Translations under genes and position numbers: made by a program | The notes under the pieces: generated by a model | Seen by the model: only the letters and a program-made list of their open reading frames with translations | Database searches by the model: none | Told to the model about the DNA's origin: nothing | Shown: positions 55,173 to 63,805 of the stretch, piece by piece | Layout: each line of letters starts with the position of its first letter | Position numbering within the stretch: position 1 is the stretch's first letter | Assembly: GCA_048498555.1 (NCBI GenBank) | Contig: JBEHXT010000020.1 | Span: forward strand, 17,037 to 81,036 | DNA length: 64,000 nucleotides | Reading direction: 5' to 3' | Source of the DNA: Danxiaibacter sp048498555 | Lineage (GTDB): Bacteria; Bacteroidota; Bacteroidia; Chitinophagales; Chitinophagaceae

Positions 55173-55895
55173 ATGGCAAAATCCGTAAGTACGGGCGGCG
55201 TAGTTCCCGGCGTTACCCTCTTAAAACGTATTGGCTATTCTAATGTCAATACATTCGACAGCGACAATAGTGCTTTCTTTTACGAAGCGGGTATGATGAT
55301 CGATGCAGATGGAGCTTATCATGCCTATCATCCTGATAACAAATCCGGATTGGATTATTTAGGTAATGGAGGCGTTCCCGGTAACTGGTGGGCGTTGGTA
55401 ACAAACGACGGAAAGCCATCAGGTACGCCTGTTGTTCAAAAAAGCACAGACCCGGCTCCGGGGTTTTATATTTCCACAACATCTTTGCAAGACGCATCTA
55501 AAGATCCAAAAGATCCGCTCCGCTATGTTGATTCAGAGTCCATCAATTTTATTGTATTGCCTGGAGGCTTGGGCCTGTCACAAAAACTTGGTGACTTCGC
55601 TATAGTAATTAATCCGGCTACAGGCGCATATGAATACGCAGTATATGCAGATGGTGGCCCGGCCAATAAAATAGGCGAAGCGTCTATTGCGCTGGCAAAA
55701 GCATTGGGCGTACCTTCTAATCCAAAGAATGGCGGTGTGGCCAATGGTATAGTGTATGTGGTTTTCCCAAACAGCAAAGCTGGGTGGCCATTAACACAGG
55801 TGGACATTGATCACCATGCGTCGGCTTTGTTTAGCACCTGGGGAGGTATTGAACAAGCCAAAAAAGCATTCCCATTTATGACGTGGGGAGGGTAA
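55173..55895 (+). CDS. Glycoside hydrolase family 75 chitosanase-like protein
   Basis: 240 residues, no signal peptide. The GH75 pattern is seen as SAFFYEAGMMIDADGAYHAY, YVDSESINFIVLP, GDFAIVINPATGAYEYAVYA and PANKIGEASIALAKALG. The two acids in the conserved stretch, D160 (YAVYADGG) and E169 (NKIGEAS), match the catalytic pair described for family chitosanases. The enzyme would cut chitosan. Because characterised family members are secreted fungal enzymes, a bacterial copy without signal peptide is notable; it may leave by another route or act inside. It stands alone on the + strand, 230 bp after the acylase. Confidence 0.8.
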   Translation: MAKSVSTGGVVPGVTLLKRIGYSNVNTFDSDNSAFFYEAGMMIDADGAYHAYHPDNKSGLDYLGNGGVPGNWWALVTNDGKPSGTPVVQKSTDPAPGFYISTTSLQDASKDPKDPLRYVDSESINFIVLPGGLGLSQKLGDFAIVINPATGAYEYAVYADGGPANKIGEASIALAKALGVPSNPKNGGVANGIVYVVFPNSKAGWPLTQVDIDHHASALFSTWGGIEQAKKAFPFMTWGG

Positions 55896-56005
55896 TTGAT
55901 TTGAGATTTGAGATTTGAAATTTGAAGTCGCTATATCATTGCTTCTTTGTGTTCTCTTCGCGAAACGACGAAGTTCGATGTCTTCACGTCGTCGGTTCTT
56001 TGCGC

Positions 56006-56037
56006 TTTGCGTGAAATCACAGTTTTTTGTATCTTTA
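56006..56037 (+). promoter_or_regulatory. Bacteroidota-type promoter of a micro-transcript
   Basis: TTTG at 56006-56009 and TATCTTTA at 56030-56037 (seven of eight match TAnnTTTG), with a 20-base spacer, fit the -33/-7 promoter of this phylum. It lies 28 bases before the ATG of a short ORF that has a strong ribosome-binding site. Confidence 0.6.
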
Positions 56038-56064
56038 ATGCTCACCAAAAAAAAGGAGGTATTC

Positions 56065-56112
56065 ATGAAATCTACAGATAAATCATGGAAGCCTTCGGTT
56101 ATTATCGCGTAA
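56065..56112 (+). CDS. Possible 15-residue peptide ORF
   Basis: ATG to TAA encodes MKSTDKSWKPSVIIA. AAGGAGGT at 56053-56060 is a near-perfect Shine-Dalgarno sequence, rare in this phylum. It is preceded by a promoter-like pair (56006-56037) and followed by two hairpins, the second a clear terminator, so the whole unit could be a transcript of about 140 bases. It has no signal peptide, and no gene follows for which it would be a leader. It may be a peptide-coding micro-gene or a regulatory RNA that carries a start-like region; neither is proven. Confidence 0.45.
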   Translation: MKSTDKSWKPSVIIA

Positions 56113-56158
56113 CCGGGCTCGTACCATAGAAATAATCTGCCGGCAGGATTATGCCGGG

Positions 56159-56186
56159 AAGCCACTGGAAACAGTGGCTTTTTTTA
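56159..56186 (+). terminator. Intrinsic terminator of the micro-transcript
   Basis: The stem AAGCCACTG / CAGTGGCTT has a GAAA tetraloop and a T-tract. Directly upstream, at 56140-56157, is a second hairpin (CCGGCA / TGCCGG). Confidence 0.85.
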
Positions 56187-56258
56187 TTGACAATATTGAA
56201 TAAAGACAGCTTTTGAATGAAGTGGAAATTATTTTGATATTATTAATAAGCTCGGTTT

Positions 56259-56924
56259 TTATAAAACGATAATACGTTCAACTGTCCAATAAGCCGCAAT
56301 CATTGCGATAATCAATGACAAGGGATAAACAATTTTCTTTCTGTAAAAATATTTCTTTCCAAAGGGCAGGATAATTAACCCGAATACAAGCAGTATTACA
56401 CTGATTTGCCCAATCTCAACGCCGGCGTTAAATGCAAGTACTGAGGTAAAGAATTGATTGCGTGGTAATCCTACGCCATTGAGTGCGCTGGCAAACCCCA
56501 GCCCGTGTATTAATCCGAACATGAAAACGATGAGGATCCGCCAGGCTTTTAATTCACTCAAAACAATATTCTCAATTGCAACAAATACAATTGATAAAGC
56601 GATAACCGGTTCCACAACTACCCCCGGCGCCACCAATACATTCTTCATGCTTAATGCAAGCGTAACAGAGTGTGCCACTGTGAAAGCGGTTGCCTGCCAG
56701 AGAATCGTTTTGATCTTGTTGCTTAGCAGGCAAAGGCTGATGATAAACAAAATGTGATCAAACCCTTCGGGGATAATATGTGTAACACCCATCTTAAAGT
56801 AGTAGCCAATCACTTGATGCGCCGGTGCTTTTTCCATCGCATAGTTAATAACGGTGTGTGCCCATGCGGTATTGACTATCGCGATGGCCATTAAAAAGAG
56901 TAGTATGTGTTTTGTTTGCGACAT
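56259..56924 (-). CDS. HupE/UreJ-like membrane protein
   Basis: 221 residues. A signal peptide ends NTAWAHT (His right after the signal peptide is typical). About six membrane helices follow, with conserved His in FKMGVTHIIPEGFDHILFII, ATAFTVAHSVTLALS and FGLIHGLGFASAL. This HupE/UreJ_2 group is often assigned to nickel or cobalt transport by similarity, but the exact metal is unproven. It is downstream of the TPR and DUF4331 genes on the same strand, 118 bp after the TPR gene. Confidence 0.83.
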   Translation of the reverse strand: MSQTKHILLFLMAIAIVNTAWAHTVINYAMEKAPAHQVIGYYFKMGVTHIIPEGFDHILFIISLCLLSNKIKTILWQATAFTVAHSVTLALSMKNVLVAPGVVVEPVIALSIVFVAIENIVLSELKAWRILIVFMFGLIHGLGFASALNGVGLPRNQFFTSVLAFNAGVEIGQISVILLVFGLIILPFGKKYFYRKKIVYPLSLIIAMIAAYWTVERIIVL

Positions 56925-56935
56925 GAGTATTAGGT

Positions 56936-56965
56936 ATCAGGTTTCAGGTATCAGGTGTTAGGTCT
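56936..56965. repeat. Short tandem words AGGTATCAGGT
   Basis: GGTATCAGG repeated with small changes (AGGTATCAGGTTTCAGGTAT, then CAGGTGTTAGGT) just upstream of the HupE gene. It is like other simple word repeats in spacers of this window. Confidence 0.5.
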
Positions 56966-57042
56966 GAGGCAGCAGTACGACGAGTATCTTTTAATAGGAA
57001 TTGTTTCGTTATTCGTTGTGGTGAGCAGACGTTCATATATGG

Positions 57043-58302
57043 TCAATTGATCTTCGCTAGTTCCAATTTCGAATGTATTAACTGTGCTCTGTGAAGCAAC
57101 GTTGGATTTTTACTGTTTGTTTTTAAAGCAGTTTTCAAATAAGGCAGTGCTTTATCATATTCGCCTCTATTGTAGTAAACCCAGGCTACAGCTTCATTTA
57201 CATCTATGTTGTCGGGGCGCCTGTTGAATTCGAGCAATGCGTGTTCCAGTGCCTTGTTATAATCTTGTATGTTCAGGTATGCGTATGCAAGTTCACGGTC
57301 AACATAGTGCCCGATATTTTCATCTGTATTTCCGCTTAGTGCTTCTTTGTTCATCTCGTTGACGATGTTGTTTTCCAGTGCTGTTGCTTTATCTGTCTGT
57401 CCGTTTAATCTGTATGCTTCGCTTTGTCCTTCCTGTATCGAAAAGTCTGTTACCTGTGCATTTGCTTCGGTGTAATATTGAATCGCTGCTACATAATTTT
57501 TATCTATTACAGACAGGCGAGCCAGCCCTGCCAGCGCATAAGCGTATCCCGGCCTTTCACTAAGTGCTAACGTATATTGCATTTTTGCATTAGGCAGGTC
57601 ACTACTGTTTTCATAAAGATGCCCCAGTTGGATCCTTGCCCATTCGGTTGTTTCGTCGCCAGGAACACCCGCATCCACCGCAAGTTTCATGGCTTCAACA
57701 GCGCCTGCATAATCGCCATAAATCTCTCTCAGATAAGAAACACGGGAATAAGATCGAAGGTCCGGCCGTAAATCAATCATCTTTTCAGCATTGCTTACAG
57801 CTGAATCATATTGCCCCATCTCAACATTGCCATCAACTATCAATCCGTATACGTATGAACTGTATGGATTTTTAATGAGTATCTTTTTCGCTGTTTGCAA
57901 TCCATCTGCAAAATGATGCTGTGAAAGGTAGATGACGGATTCTGTTACCAATGCTTCAAAATTGTCTGGCTCCAGCCTGAGCGCATCTTTGGTATATTTT
58001 AAAGCAGCCTTATCATAGTATGCATAGTTTCCTGTTATCCTTCCTTCCTGTACATAAAGCTGGGCAAGTGTTGTCATAGATTTTTTATCGGCATTGTCAG
58101 CGGCGATGCTTCTTAATAATGATGCTGCTTTTAATCTTGTGTTCTTCCATTCTTCTGTTGTTGCTGCTGCTCCTTTTCTTGGAAGCAATGTATACACTGA
58201 ATTGTTTTCTTTGCGTATTCCTGTATTGTACTTTACTAAAATAACAGCAATGGTGCCTATGCACAGGAGCGATCCGGCTAAGTATAAATAGAATTTTTTC
58301 AT
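57043..58302 (-). CDS. Periplasm-facing TPR repeat protein
   Basis: 419 residues from the ATG at 58302. A single hydrophobic N-terminal segment (MKKFYLYLAGSLLCIGTIAVILV) serves as signal anchor. The rest is made of at least eight TPR units (NYAYYDKAALKYTKDALRLEP, AVSNAEKMIDLRPDL, AWVYYNRGEYDKALPYLKTAL). TPR proteins act as scaffolds. It lies between the DUF4331 gene upstream (90-bp gap) and the HupE gene downstream, which suggests a shared function. The specific partner is unknown. Confidence 0.84.
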   Translation of the reverse strand: MKKFYLYLAGSLLCIGTIAVILVKYNTGIRKENNSVYTLLPRKGAAATTEEWKNTRLKAASLLRSIAADNADKKSMTTLAQLYVQEGRITGNYAYYDKAALKYTKDALRLEPDNFEALVTESVIYLSQHHFADGLQTAKKILIKNPYSSYVYGLIVDGNVEMGQYDSAVSNAEKMIDLRPDLRSYSRVSYLREIYGDYAGAVEAMKLAVDAGVPGDETTEWARIQLGHLYENSSDLPNAKMQYTLALSERPGYAYALAGLARLSVIDKNYVAAIQYYTEANAQVTDFSIQEGQSEAYRLNGQTDKATALENNIVNEMNKEALSGNTDENIGHYVDRELAYAYLNIQDYNKALEHALLEFNRRPDNIDVNEAVAWVYYNRGEYDKALPYLKTALKTNSKNPTLLHRAQLIHSKLELAKIN

Positions 58303-58392
58303 GATCAATTTTTTTATGGCTGCAAGTCATTTGAGATTGTAATAGGAAAATAAGCCCGGCAAACGCCGGACTTATATTTCGTACACAAAACA

Positions 58393-60489
58393 CTATTCCT
58401 TTAGTATGCGTACACTTTGTTTCATGCTTCCGTTTATTATTGCACTTACATAATAAACGCCCTTTGCCATTCTGCTGCTGTTCCAGTCGATTGAGTATGT
58501 ACCTGCGTCCTGTTGTTTATTTACCAATACATTGAGTTGTTTTCCTGTAGCATCATATACCGCAATCATCACTTTCGAAGGAACTGCAACATGATATTTA
58601 ACGGTGTTTATGCTCACGGCTGGATTGGGATAAGCTGTAAGAAATACTTCCGGTGATGTGAGCGCCAGTTTATCCATTGGTTGATTGATGTCAGCGGCAG
58701 GAACTGCGTTTTCCTGTCTTTTGCTATTCATGTTTGAAACTTCATCACAAGTGCAGTGGCTTGTTCCTGCCCAGGGAAGTTGTTCATAAGGAAAGTGCCT
58801 TTTAAATGTTGTATCGTTTTCATTCACACCAGTGCTGTAGGTAAGTACATTCAAAAGGTCCTGCGTAACAGGGCTTTTGCTGGGCACAAAGTCGTCGTAC
58901 CATAAGCCAATAGCAGCAAGCACAATACCGCTAACGGCTTGCAGTTCTATGCGGGTAACATCATCTTCAAGCCTTCTGCCGTTAGGAAATCCATCCATGT
59001 TAGGGATCCACTGAATGTTTTTGTTTTTGTTGTATGCAGTATCTGTCAGGCCAAGCACTGCTGCCTGTACTAAACCCAGGGAGCTAAATTTCGGGTCATC
59101 CCTTTTAGTTGGATTCACAGCCATGTTTAAGCGCAGCATGTCACCGCCATTGGGTAAAAAGTTGCTGACAAAAGGTTTGCCTGCAGCAAGCGGATTGCCT
59201 GCTTTTCCGGTTGCCAGTTGATATGGCGGAAGGTTAGGTACGCCGGTATTAAAAATGGGCCACAGGTCAACAGATCTTGGTGACTTCGGTGCAGGTAGTA
59301 ACAGCTTGCCAAATGCATCTTCGGCAAGGGCGGTACCATTCAATGCGGCTGTTCCTTTTAGTCCGTACAGGCCATCCTGTTGGTTGCCAAACCCGAATGC
59401 GCCGAGCGAATTGCGTTGTATGCGAAGCTGTTTCAAAGCAGGTATGGCGCCGCCAAAAAAAGTATCGTCCATATACAAAGCCAGCTCAGGGTTGTAAAAA
59501 TATTTGCCGAAAATGTTCAGATATTCCAGGTCCTGATAGGGTGTAAGTGAATTCCAGAAATCTTTCCATCCAATGGGAACTACGGCTTCATTGGTTAATG
59601 GCATGCCAAGCCTTGAAACCTGTACCCATTTGCCAGAGTGCGTTTCAGTGCCATCGCCATTTAATACGCGCATGCTTCTTCTGCTCGCCGATGCCCATAC
59701 GCCGATCACATAATCCGGATCAAGAATGTTTTTTGCTTTCCTTAATCCAACATGATTTTTTTGTAAAGTTTCGATGTCAATTTGCAATGCGATTGTTGAT
59801 ACGTTTTTGCATTTCAACGCATCAGAAGAAGGAAGGGTATTACGTGTTGTGCGTGGTGCATCTCCCAGGTCGAAAATGCCTCCAAGGTCAACAAAGAATG
59901 GGTCATCAACAGGCCCCGCAAATACCTGCTCGCCAGTAGTTGCAGTAGTGATAGCAGATGCATACAGTGATCCATAATCAGGTGCGCTTAAACCCACAGA
60001 AGAGCTTATGGATCTTGGGCCAATGTTATAGGGGGGAACCATTCCGTCTTGCACGATAGTTTGAAAACTAGAGCCACCATTCATGCTTCTCTCAAGGGTA
60101 TAGGTTGTCTTCAGGTTTTGTTTGCCCAGCCTGATGTTGAAAAATGTTGAAGGGTCTTCATTTGTTTTTTTAAATGTAAAACGATAGACAATATCATCGC
60201 CAGGTGTGCTAGCGTTATTGTCTATATGAATTTCATAACGAATGTTCTCACCAAACTGGTAATAGTTGGGGCCGCCGTTTGGTAATTGGCCAGGGTAATA
60301 GTTTGCGATGATGGTTATCTTGTCTTGCTTATCAACGCTTCTAAAAACGTAAAGGTCGGTGTTGTCAGCCTGCGGGTCGTTGGCTATTAATGGTGCTTCC
60401 CTGTGGCTGGACGACATGAGGAGCGCAGTAATGCCCGCCAGGCAACCTACGGCCAGCAGCCGTTTGCCTGCATTTAAATGTTTTTTCAT
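58393..60489 (-). CDS. DUF4331 exported protein with T9SS sorting domain
   Basis: 698 residues from the ATG at 60489. A signal peptide ends near SSSHREAPLI; the SHREAPLIANDPQADNTDLY block is the hallmark of DUF4331. The domain runs to about 560 (DLGDAPRTTRNTLPSSDAL, WVQVSRLGMPLTNEAVVPIG). The last 80 residues are a T9SS sorting domain (YPNPAVSINTVKYH to SVRILKE). DUF4331 has no known activity, although the conserved SHREAP motif at the mature N-terminus hints at a metal or covalent role. It is the first gene of a three-gene group with the TPR and HupE genes. Confidence 0.87.
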   Translation of the reverse strand: MKKHLNAGKRLLAVGCLAGITALLMSSSHREAPLIANDPQADNTDLYVFRSVDKQDKITIIANYYPGQLPNGGPNYYQFGENIRYEIHIDNNASTPGDDIVYRFTFKKTNEDPSTFFNIRLGKQNLKTTYTLERSMNGGSSFQTIVQDGMVPPYNIGPRSISSSVGLSAPDYGSLYASAITTATTGEQVFAGPVDDPFFVDLGGIFDLGDAPRTTRNTLPSSDALKCKNVSTIALQIDIETLQKNHVGLRKAKNILDPDYVIGVWASASRRSMRVLNGDGTETHSGKWVQVSRLGMPLTNEAVVPIGWKDFWNSLTPYQDLEYLNIFGKYFYNPELALYMDDTFFGGAIPALKQLRIQRNSLGAFGFGNQQDGLYGLKGTAALNGTALAEDAFGKLLLPAPKSPRSVDLWPIFNTGVPNLPPYQLATGKAGNPLAAGKPFVSNFLPNGGDMLRLNMAVNPTKRDDPKFSSLGLVQAAVLGLTDTAYNKNKNIQWIPNMDGFPNGRRLEDDVTRIELQAVSGIVLAAIGLWYDDFVPSKSPVTQDLLNVLTYSTGVNENDTTFKRHFPYEQLPWAGTSHCTCDEVSNMNSKRQENAVPAADINQPMDKLALTSPEVFLTAYPNPAVSINTVKYHVAVPSKVMIAVYDATGKQLNVLVNKQQDAGTYSIDWNSSRMAKGVYYVSAIINGSMKQSVRILKE

Positions 60490-60783
60490 AAACAAGTTTT
60501 TTACGGAATATAGAAAATGAAGTAGCAGTAAATGGTGGGGTAGAATTCTGGTTACATCATTTTAAGTTTTGAAAGATTTACGAGAAACGTGAAAGGGTGG
60601 ATTTAAAAAAGAAAAAGATTTTAAACGTCACACCAGCGTTCGCCGGATGGTAATATGTTTCTATCTGTTAACTGACAAGTCACTCATTTTTTAATTTGTG
60701 CAAGCGTATATCGCCTGTTTGCCTATTTGCTCGTTTATGCATTCGTACATTTAATTAAATTGTACACTATTAAACTTTGACGT

Positions 60784-61884
60784 ATGTGTTCGATGAAAAG
60801 AATTCTCCTGTCGGCCTTTAAGCAAGCATTGCTTGTTATCAGTTTTTTGTTCATGTTAAGTTGCCTGAATGCTCAACAATTATTAAAGGTTGCAGTTGCA
60901 GGGCTTACACATGATCATGTTCATAACATAATGAATCAGTATAAAAGAAAAGAAGTTGTAATACTCGGGATTGCTGAAGCTGATGCGCAATTGGTTGCGC
61001 GTTATAAAAAAAGCTACCAGTTACCGGATTCCCTTTTCTATACAAACCTAGATGAATTACTACGCCATGTAAAGCCTGATGCGGTGCTGGCTTACAACGC
61101 TATCTCTGAACATTTGTCCGTTGTTGAAGCATGCGCACCAAAGGGGATCTCCGTTATGGTTGAAAAACCTTTGACAACAACCGTAATAGATGCGGAGCGT
61201 GTTGCTGAGCTCGCTAAGAAATATAACATACATGTGCTTACTAATTATGAAACCACGTGGTATAACAGCAATCAGCAGATAAAAGATATGGTTGGGCAAC
61301 AAGCGATAGGCGATATAAGGAAGATGATTGTACACGATGGCCACGAGGGGCCAAAGGAAATAGGATGTAGTAAAGATTTTCTGCAATGGCTTACTGACCC
61401 CATAAAGAATGGTGGTGGTGCCATTCGTGATTTTGGCTGTTACGGCGCCAACCTTATGACTTGGCTGATGAATGGCAAGGCTCCTGTTTCGGTTACGGCA
61501 ATTACGCACCGTATTAAACCGGATATATATCCGAAAGTTGATGATGATGCAACTATTCTGCTGGAGTATCCGGATGCAACTGGTATTATTGAGGCGTCCT
61601 GGAACTGGCCCTATGGTATAAAAGATATGGAGGTATTTGGTGTAACTGGTTATTTGCACGCGCTAAATGGTAACGCGCTTCAGCAGAGAATGAAAGATAA
61701 ATATGAGGACCTCCCGGTAAAGCAAGCCGCCTATAAGGATAATCTGCCTTATCTCGCTGATGTGCTTAGCGGAAAAATAAAACCGGGCAATGATCTTTCT
61801 TCGCTTGACAATAACCTTATTGTAGTACGAATACTAGAAGCGGCGAGCAAGTCGGCAAAGGAAGGAAAGAAAATAGTTTTATAA
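60784..61884 (+). CDS. Exported Gfo/Idh/MocA family oxidoreductase
   Basis: 366 residues; codon 4 (60793) is an equally good start. A signal peptide ends LSCLNAQQ. The Rossmann part has VAVAGLTHDHVHNIM in place of a classical GxGxxG, and the family EKP motif is at VMVEKPLTT. The C-terminal domain has AIRDFGCYGANLMTWLM (catalytic-region His replaced by Tyr/Gly context) and KVDDDATILLEYPDATGIIE. Exported Gfo/Idh proteins usually carry tightly bound NAD or act in glycoside processing. The substrate is unknown; it is a lone gene. Confidence 0.83.
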   Translation: MCSMKRILLSAFKQALLVISFLFMLSCLNAQQLLKVAVAGLTHDHVHNIMNQYKRKEVVILGIAEADAQLVARYKKSYQLPDSLFYTNLDELLRHVKPDAVLAYNAISEHLSVVEACAPKGISVMVEKPLTTTVIDAERVAELAKKYNIHVLTNYETTWYNSNQQIKDMVGQQAIGDIRKMIVHDGHEGPKEIGCSKDFLQWLTDPIKNGGGAIRDFGCYGANLMTWLMNGKAPVSVTAITHRIKPDIYPKVDDDATILLEYPDATGIIEASWNWPYGIKDMEVFGVTGYLHALNGNALQQRMKDKYEDLPVKQAAYKDNLPYLADVLSGKIKPGNDLSSLDNNLIVVRILEAASKSAKEGKKIVL

Positions 61885-61979
61885 CGCGTGGGCTGCTCGG
61901 ATATCCGCATGTATGGTTAGGATGTGCCTCTGCCGCTTGTTTCTAGATGCTTGATAACAAAAAACTTAACGTAGAAACG

Positions 61980-62010
61980 TTGGCCGTATATTAATTTTAT
62001 ATTATCTTTT
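61980..62010 (+). promoter_or_regulatory. Putative promoter of the basic protein gene
   Basis: TTG at 61980-61982 and TATCTTTT at 62003-62010 have a 20-base spacer, close to the phylum consensus. The -7 box ends 24 bases upstream of the start codon. Confidence 0.5.
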
Positions 62011-62033
62011 CAGTAAGCAAATTTCATAAATTT

Positions 62034-62375
62034 ATGTCTAAAGCAACTAGCTCGGTAAAAGCTGCAGTTCCTACAAAAAAAGAAGCCCGCAAATTAATTT
62101 CTGAAAAAATAGAAAAAGCGTTACCCGAATTGAAAACGGCTCTCGGTGATAAAAAATTCGAGCATCGGCTGAAGAAGGCTGTTAAAATATTAAGTGAGGA
62201 TTTTACAGCCGTGCCTACTTCTTTACCTGCAACAAATGGAACTTCACCATCAGCAGAACCTGCAAAGAAAAGTGCTCCTGTAAAGAAAGCTGCCAGTAAA
62301 AAATCAGCAAAAAAGGCGAATGCTAAAAGCGCTAAGCCTAAAGCAGTAAAAGGAGAAAGAATAGGTAATAGTTAA
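62034..62375 (+). CDS. Lys/Ala-rich basic protein, histone H1-like tail
   Basis: 113 residues. Residues 1-58 look helical (KKEARKLISEKIEKALPELK, HRLKKAVKILSEDF). Residues 75-110 are a Lys/Ala/Ser tail (KKSAPVKKAASKKSAKKANA) like the tail of bacterial histone H1-like proteins. It should bind nucleic acids or be a structural nucleoid protein. It lies 188 bp upstream of the RhlE-like helicase on the same strand, though each has its own promoter-like box. Confidence 0.75.
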   Translation: MSKATSSVKAAVPTKKEARKLISEKIEKALPELKTALGDKKFEHRLKKAVKILSEDFTAVPTSLPATNGTSPSAEPAKKSAPVKKAASKKSAKKANAKSAKPKAVKGERIGNS

Positions 62376-62527
62376 ATATACAGATGTGCAAATGAGTATA
62401 TGTGCGGAAATGCCAATGAAAAGGTGATAACAGCAGATAAGCAAGTCGAATTAGACCAAATTCCCATTCTTCATGGAGATGGCTTGCTTGTGCTGGTTTA
62501 AGCGTACCGGAGTGAGGCCTTATAGCT

Positions 62528-62535
62528 TATCTTTG
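62528..62535 (+). promoter_or_regulatory. -7 box of the RhlE-like helicase gene
   Basis: TATCTTTG is an exact match to TAnnTTTG, 28 bases upstream of the start codon. The -33 region is not obvious. Confidence 0.5.
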
Positions 62536-62563
62536 CCGCGGCATTGAAAATTAATGATGACGC

Positions 62564-63805
62564 ATGAAATTTGAGCAGTATAACATTTCCCCGGAAATTA
62601 AAAGAAGCCTTTCAGAATTAGGTTTTAAAAGGCCTACAGACATTCAGTTTAAAGCAATTCCTTCTATTTTAAAAGGAGATGACGTGCTTGCGGTGGCACA
62701 AACCGGAACCGGTAAAACCGCAGCGTTCGCCATACCTGTGCTTGATATTCTTCAACAACAAAAAAAGCGTTTTAAAGCAGATAAACACGTTAGGTGCCTT
62801 GTAATGGTGCCTACACGCGAGCTCGCCATACAGATTTCTGACGTGTTTAAACAGGTTGGAAAACACACAAAAGTGAGCATTCTGGGGTTGTATGGCGGCG
62901 TGGAGCAAGAGCCTCAAATCAAAAAGCTTGAAAAGGGCGTGGACGTGCTGATTGCCACGCCAGGCAGGATGTTTGACCTCGTTAACCAAAAACACCTCGA
63001 CCTCAGTAGCGTAGATATCCTCATCCTTGACGAAGCGGATCATATGCTTGATTTGGGTTTTATAAAAGATATTCGTGATGTGATCAGGTTCCTTCCTAAA
63101 AATCACCAGACCTTATTTTTTTCTGCAACTATCGATAAAACAATTAAAGACCTTGCCTATTCGGTTTTGAATACGAGGAACCCCATCAGGATCCAGATCT
63201 CACCGCAGGACCCCGTTTCTAAAAATGTAACGCATTCTGTTGCTTTTGTTGAAATGGATGACAAACGTTTTTTTCTTGAACGGCTGATCAAAGAATATCC
63301 GGAAAATAAAATATTGGTGTTCGTTCGTACAAAAGTCCGCGCGGAACGTGTGTTTAGCGCTATGCAGCGCGTAGGTATTCAAACCCTTACTATGCACGGT
63401 GGAAAGGAGCAGGATGACAGGCTCACCATAATGGATAAATTCAAAGACGGCAATATAAAAGTGTTAATCACAACAGATGTTAACGCAAGGGGTATTGATA
63501 TTCCCAGCGTAGAATATGTAGTGAATTATGATCTGCCGGATGAACCTGAAAATTACGTTCACCGTGTGGGACGCACAGGCCGGGGCGTTCAGAAGGGCAG
63601 GGCGGTATCTTTTTGCAGCACGGAAGAAAAAGCAGTGTTGGATAAAATTCAGAAGTATATCGGGAAAGAAATTACCGAAATGAAAATTGATAAGTCTGAC
63701 TATCGCGAAACGCTTGCCTTTTCGGATGATACGCCTAATGATAACTGGCGGCTGCTTTTAGAGCAGGAAGAAAAAAATAAATTGAAAAAGCGGAAGAAGA
63801 AGTAG
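62564..63805 (+). CDS. RhlE-like DEAD-box RNA helicase
   Basis: 413 residues. All helicase motifs are present: Q-motif (FKRPTDIQFKAIP), motif I AQTGTGKT at 45-52, PTRELAIQ, motif II DEAD at 156-159, SAT, and motif VI HRVGRTGRG. The C-terminus has a basic tail (KNKLKKRKKK). It unwinds RNA in the cytoplasm, typically in ribosome assembly or cold adaptation. Bacteroidota genomes often hold several RhlE-like paralogs, so a specific job cannot be given. The last bases of the window after it hold no gene. Confidence 0.92.
   Translation: MKFEQYNISPEIKRSLSELGFKRPTDIQFKAIPSILKGDDVLAVAQTGTGKTAAFAIPVLDILQQQKKRFKADKHVRCLVMVPTRELAIQISDVFKQVGKHTKVSILGLYGGVEQEPQIKKLEKGVDVLIATPGRMFDLVNQKHLDLSSVDILILDEADHMLDLGFIKDIRDVIRFLPKNHQTLFFSATIDKTIKDLAYSVLNTRNPIRIQISPQDPVSKNVTHSVAFVEMDDKRFFLERLIKEYPENKILVFVRTKVRAERVFSAMQRVGIQTLTMHGGKEQDDRLTIMDKFKDGNIKVLITTDVNARGIDIPSVEYVVNYDLPDEPENYVHRVGRTGRGVQKGRAVSFCSTEEKAVLDKIQKYIGKEITEMKIDKSDYRETLAFSDDTPNDNWRLLLEQEEKNKLKKRKKK

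Noticed and set aside
55791..56165. 124-codon frame on the - strand over the micro-transcript
   Set aside because: It runs through a terminator stem and across the end of the GH75 gene, and reads as low-plausibility sequence.
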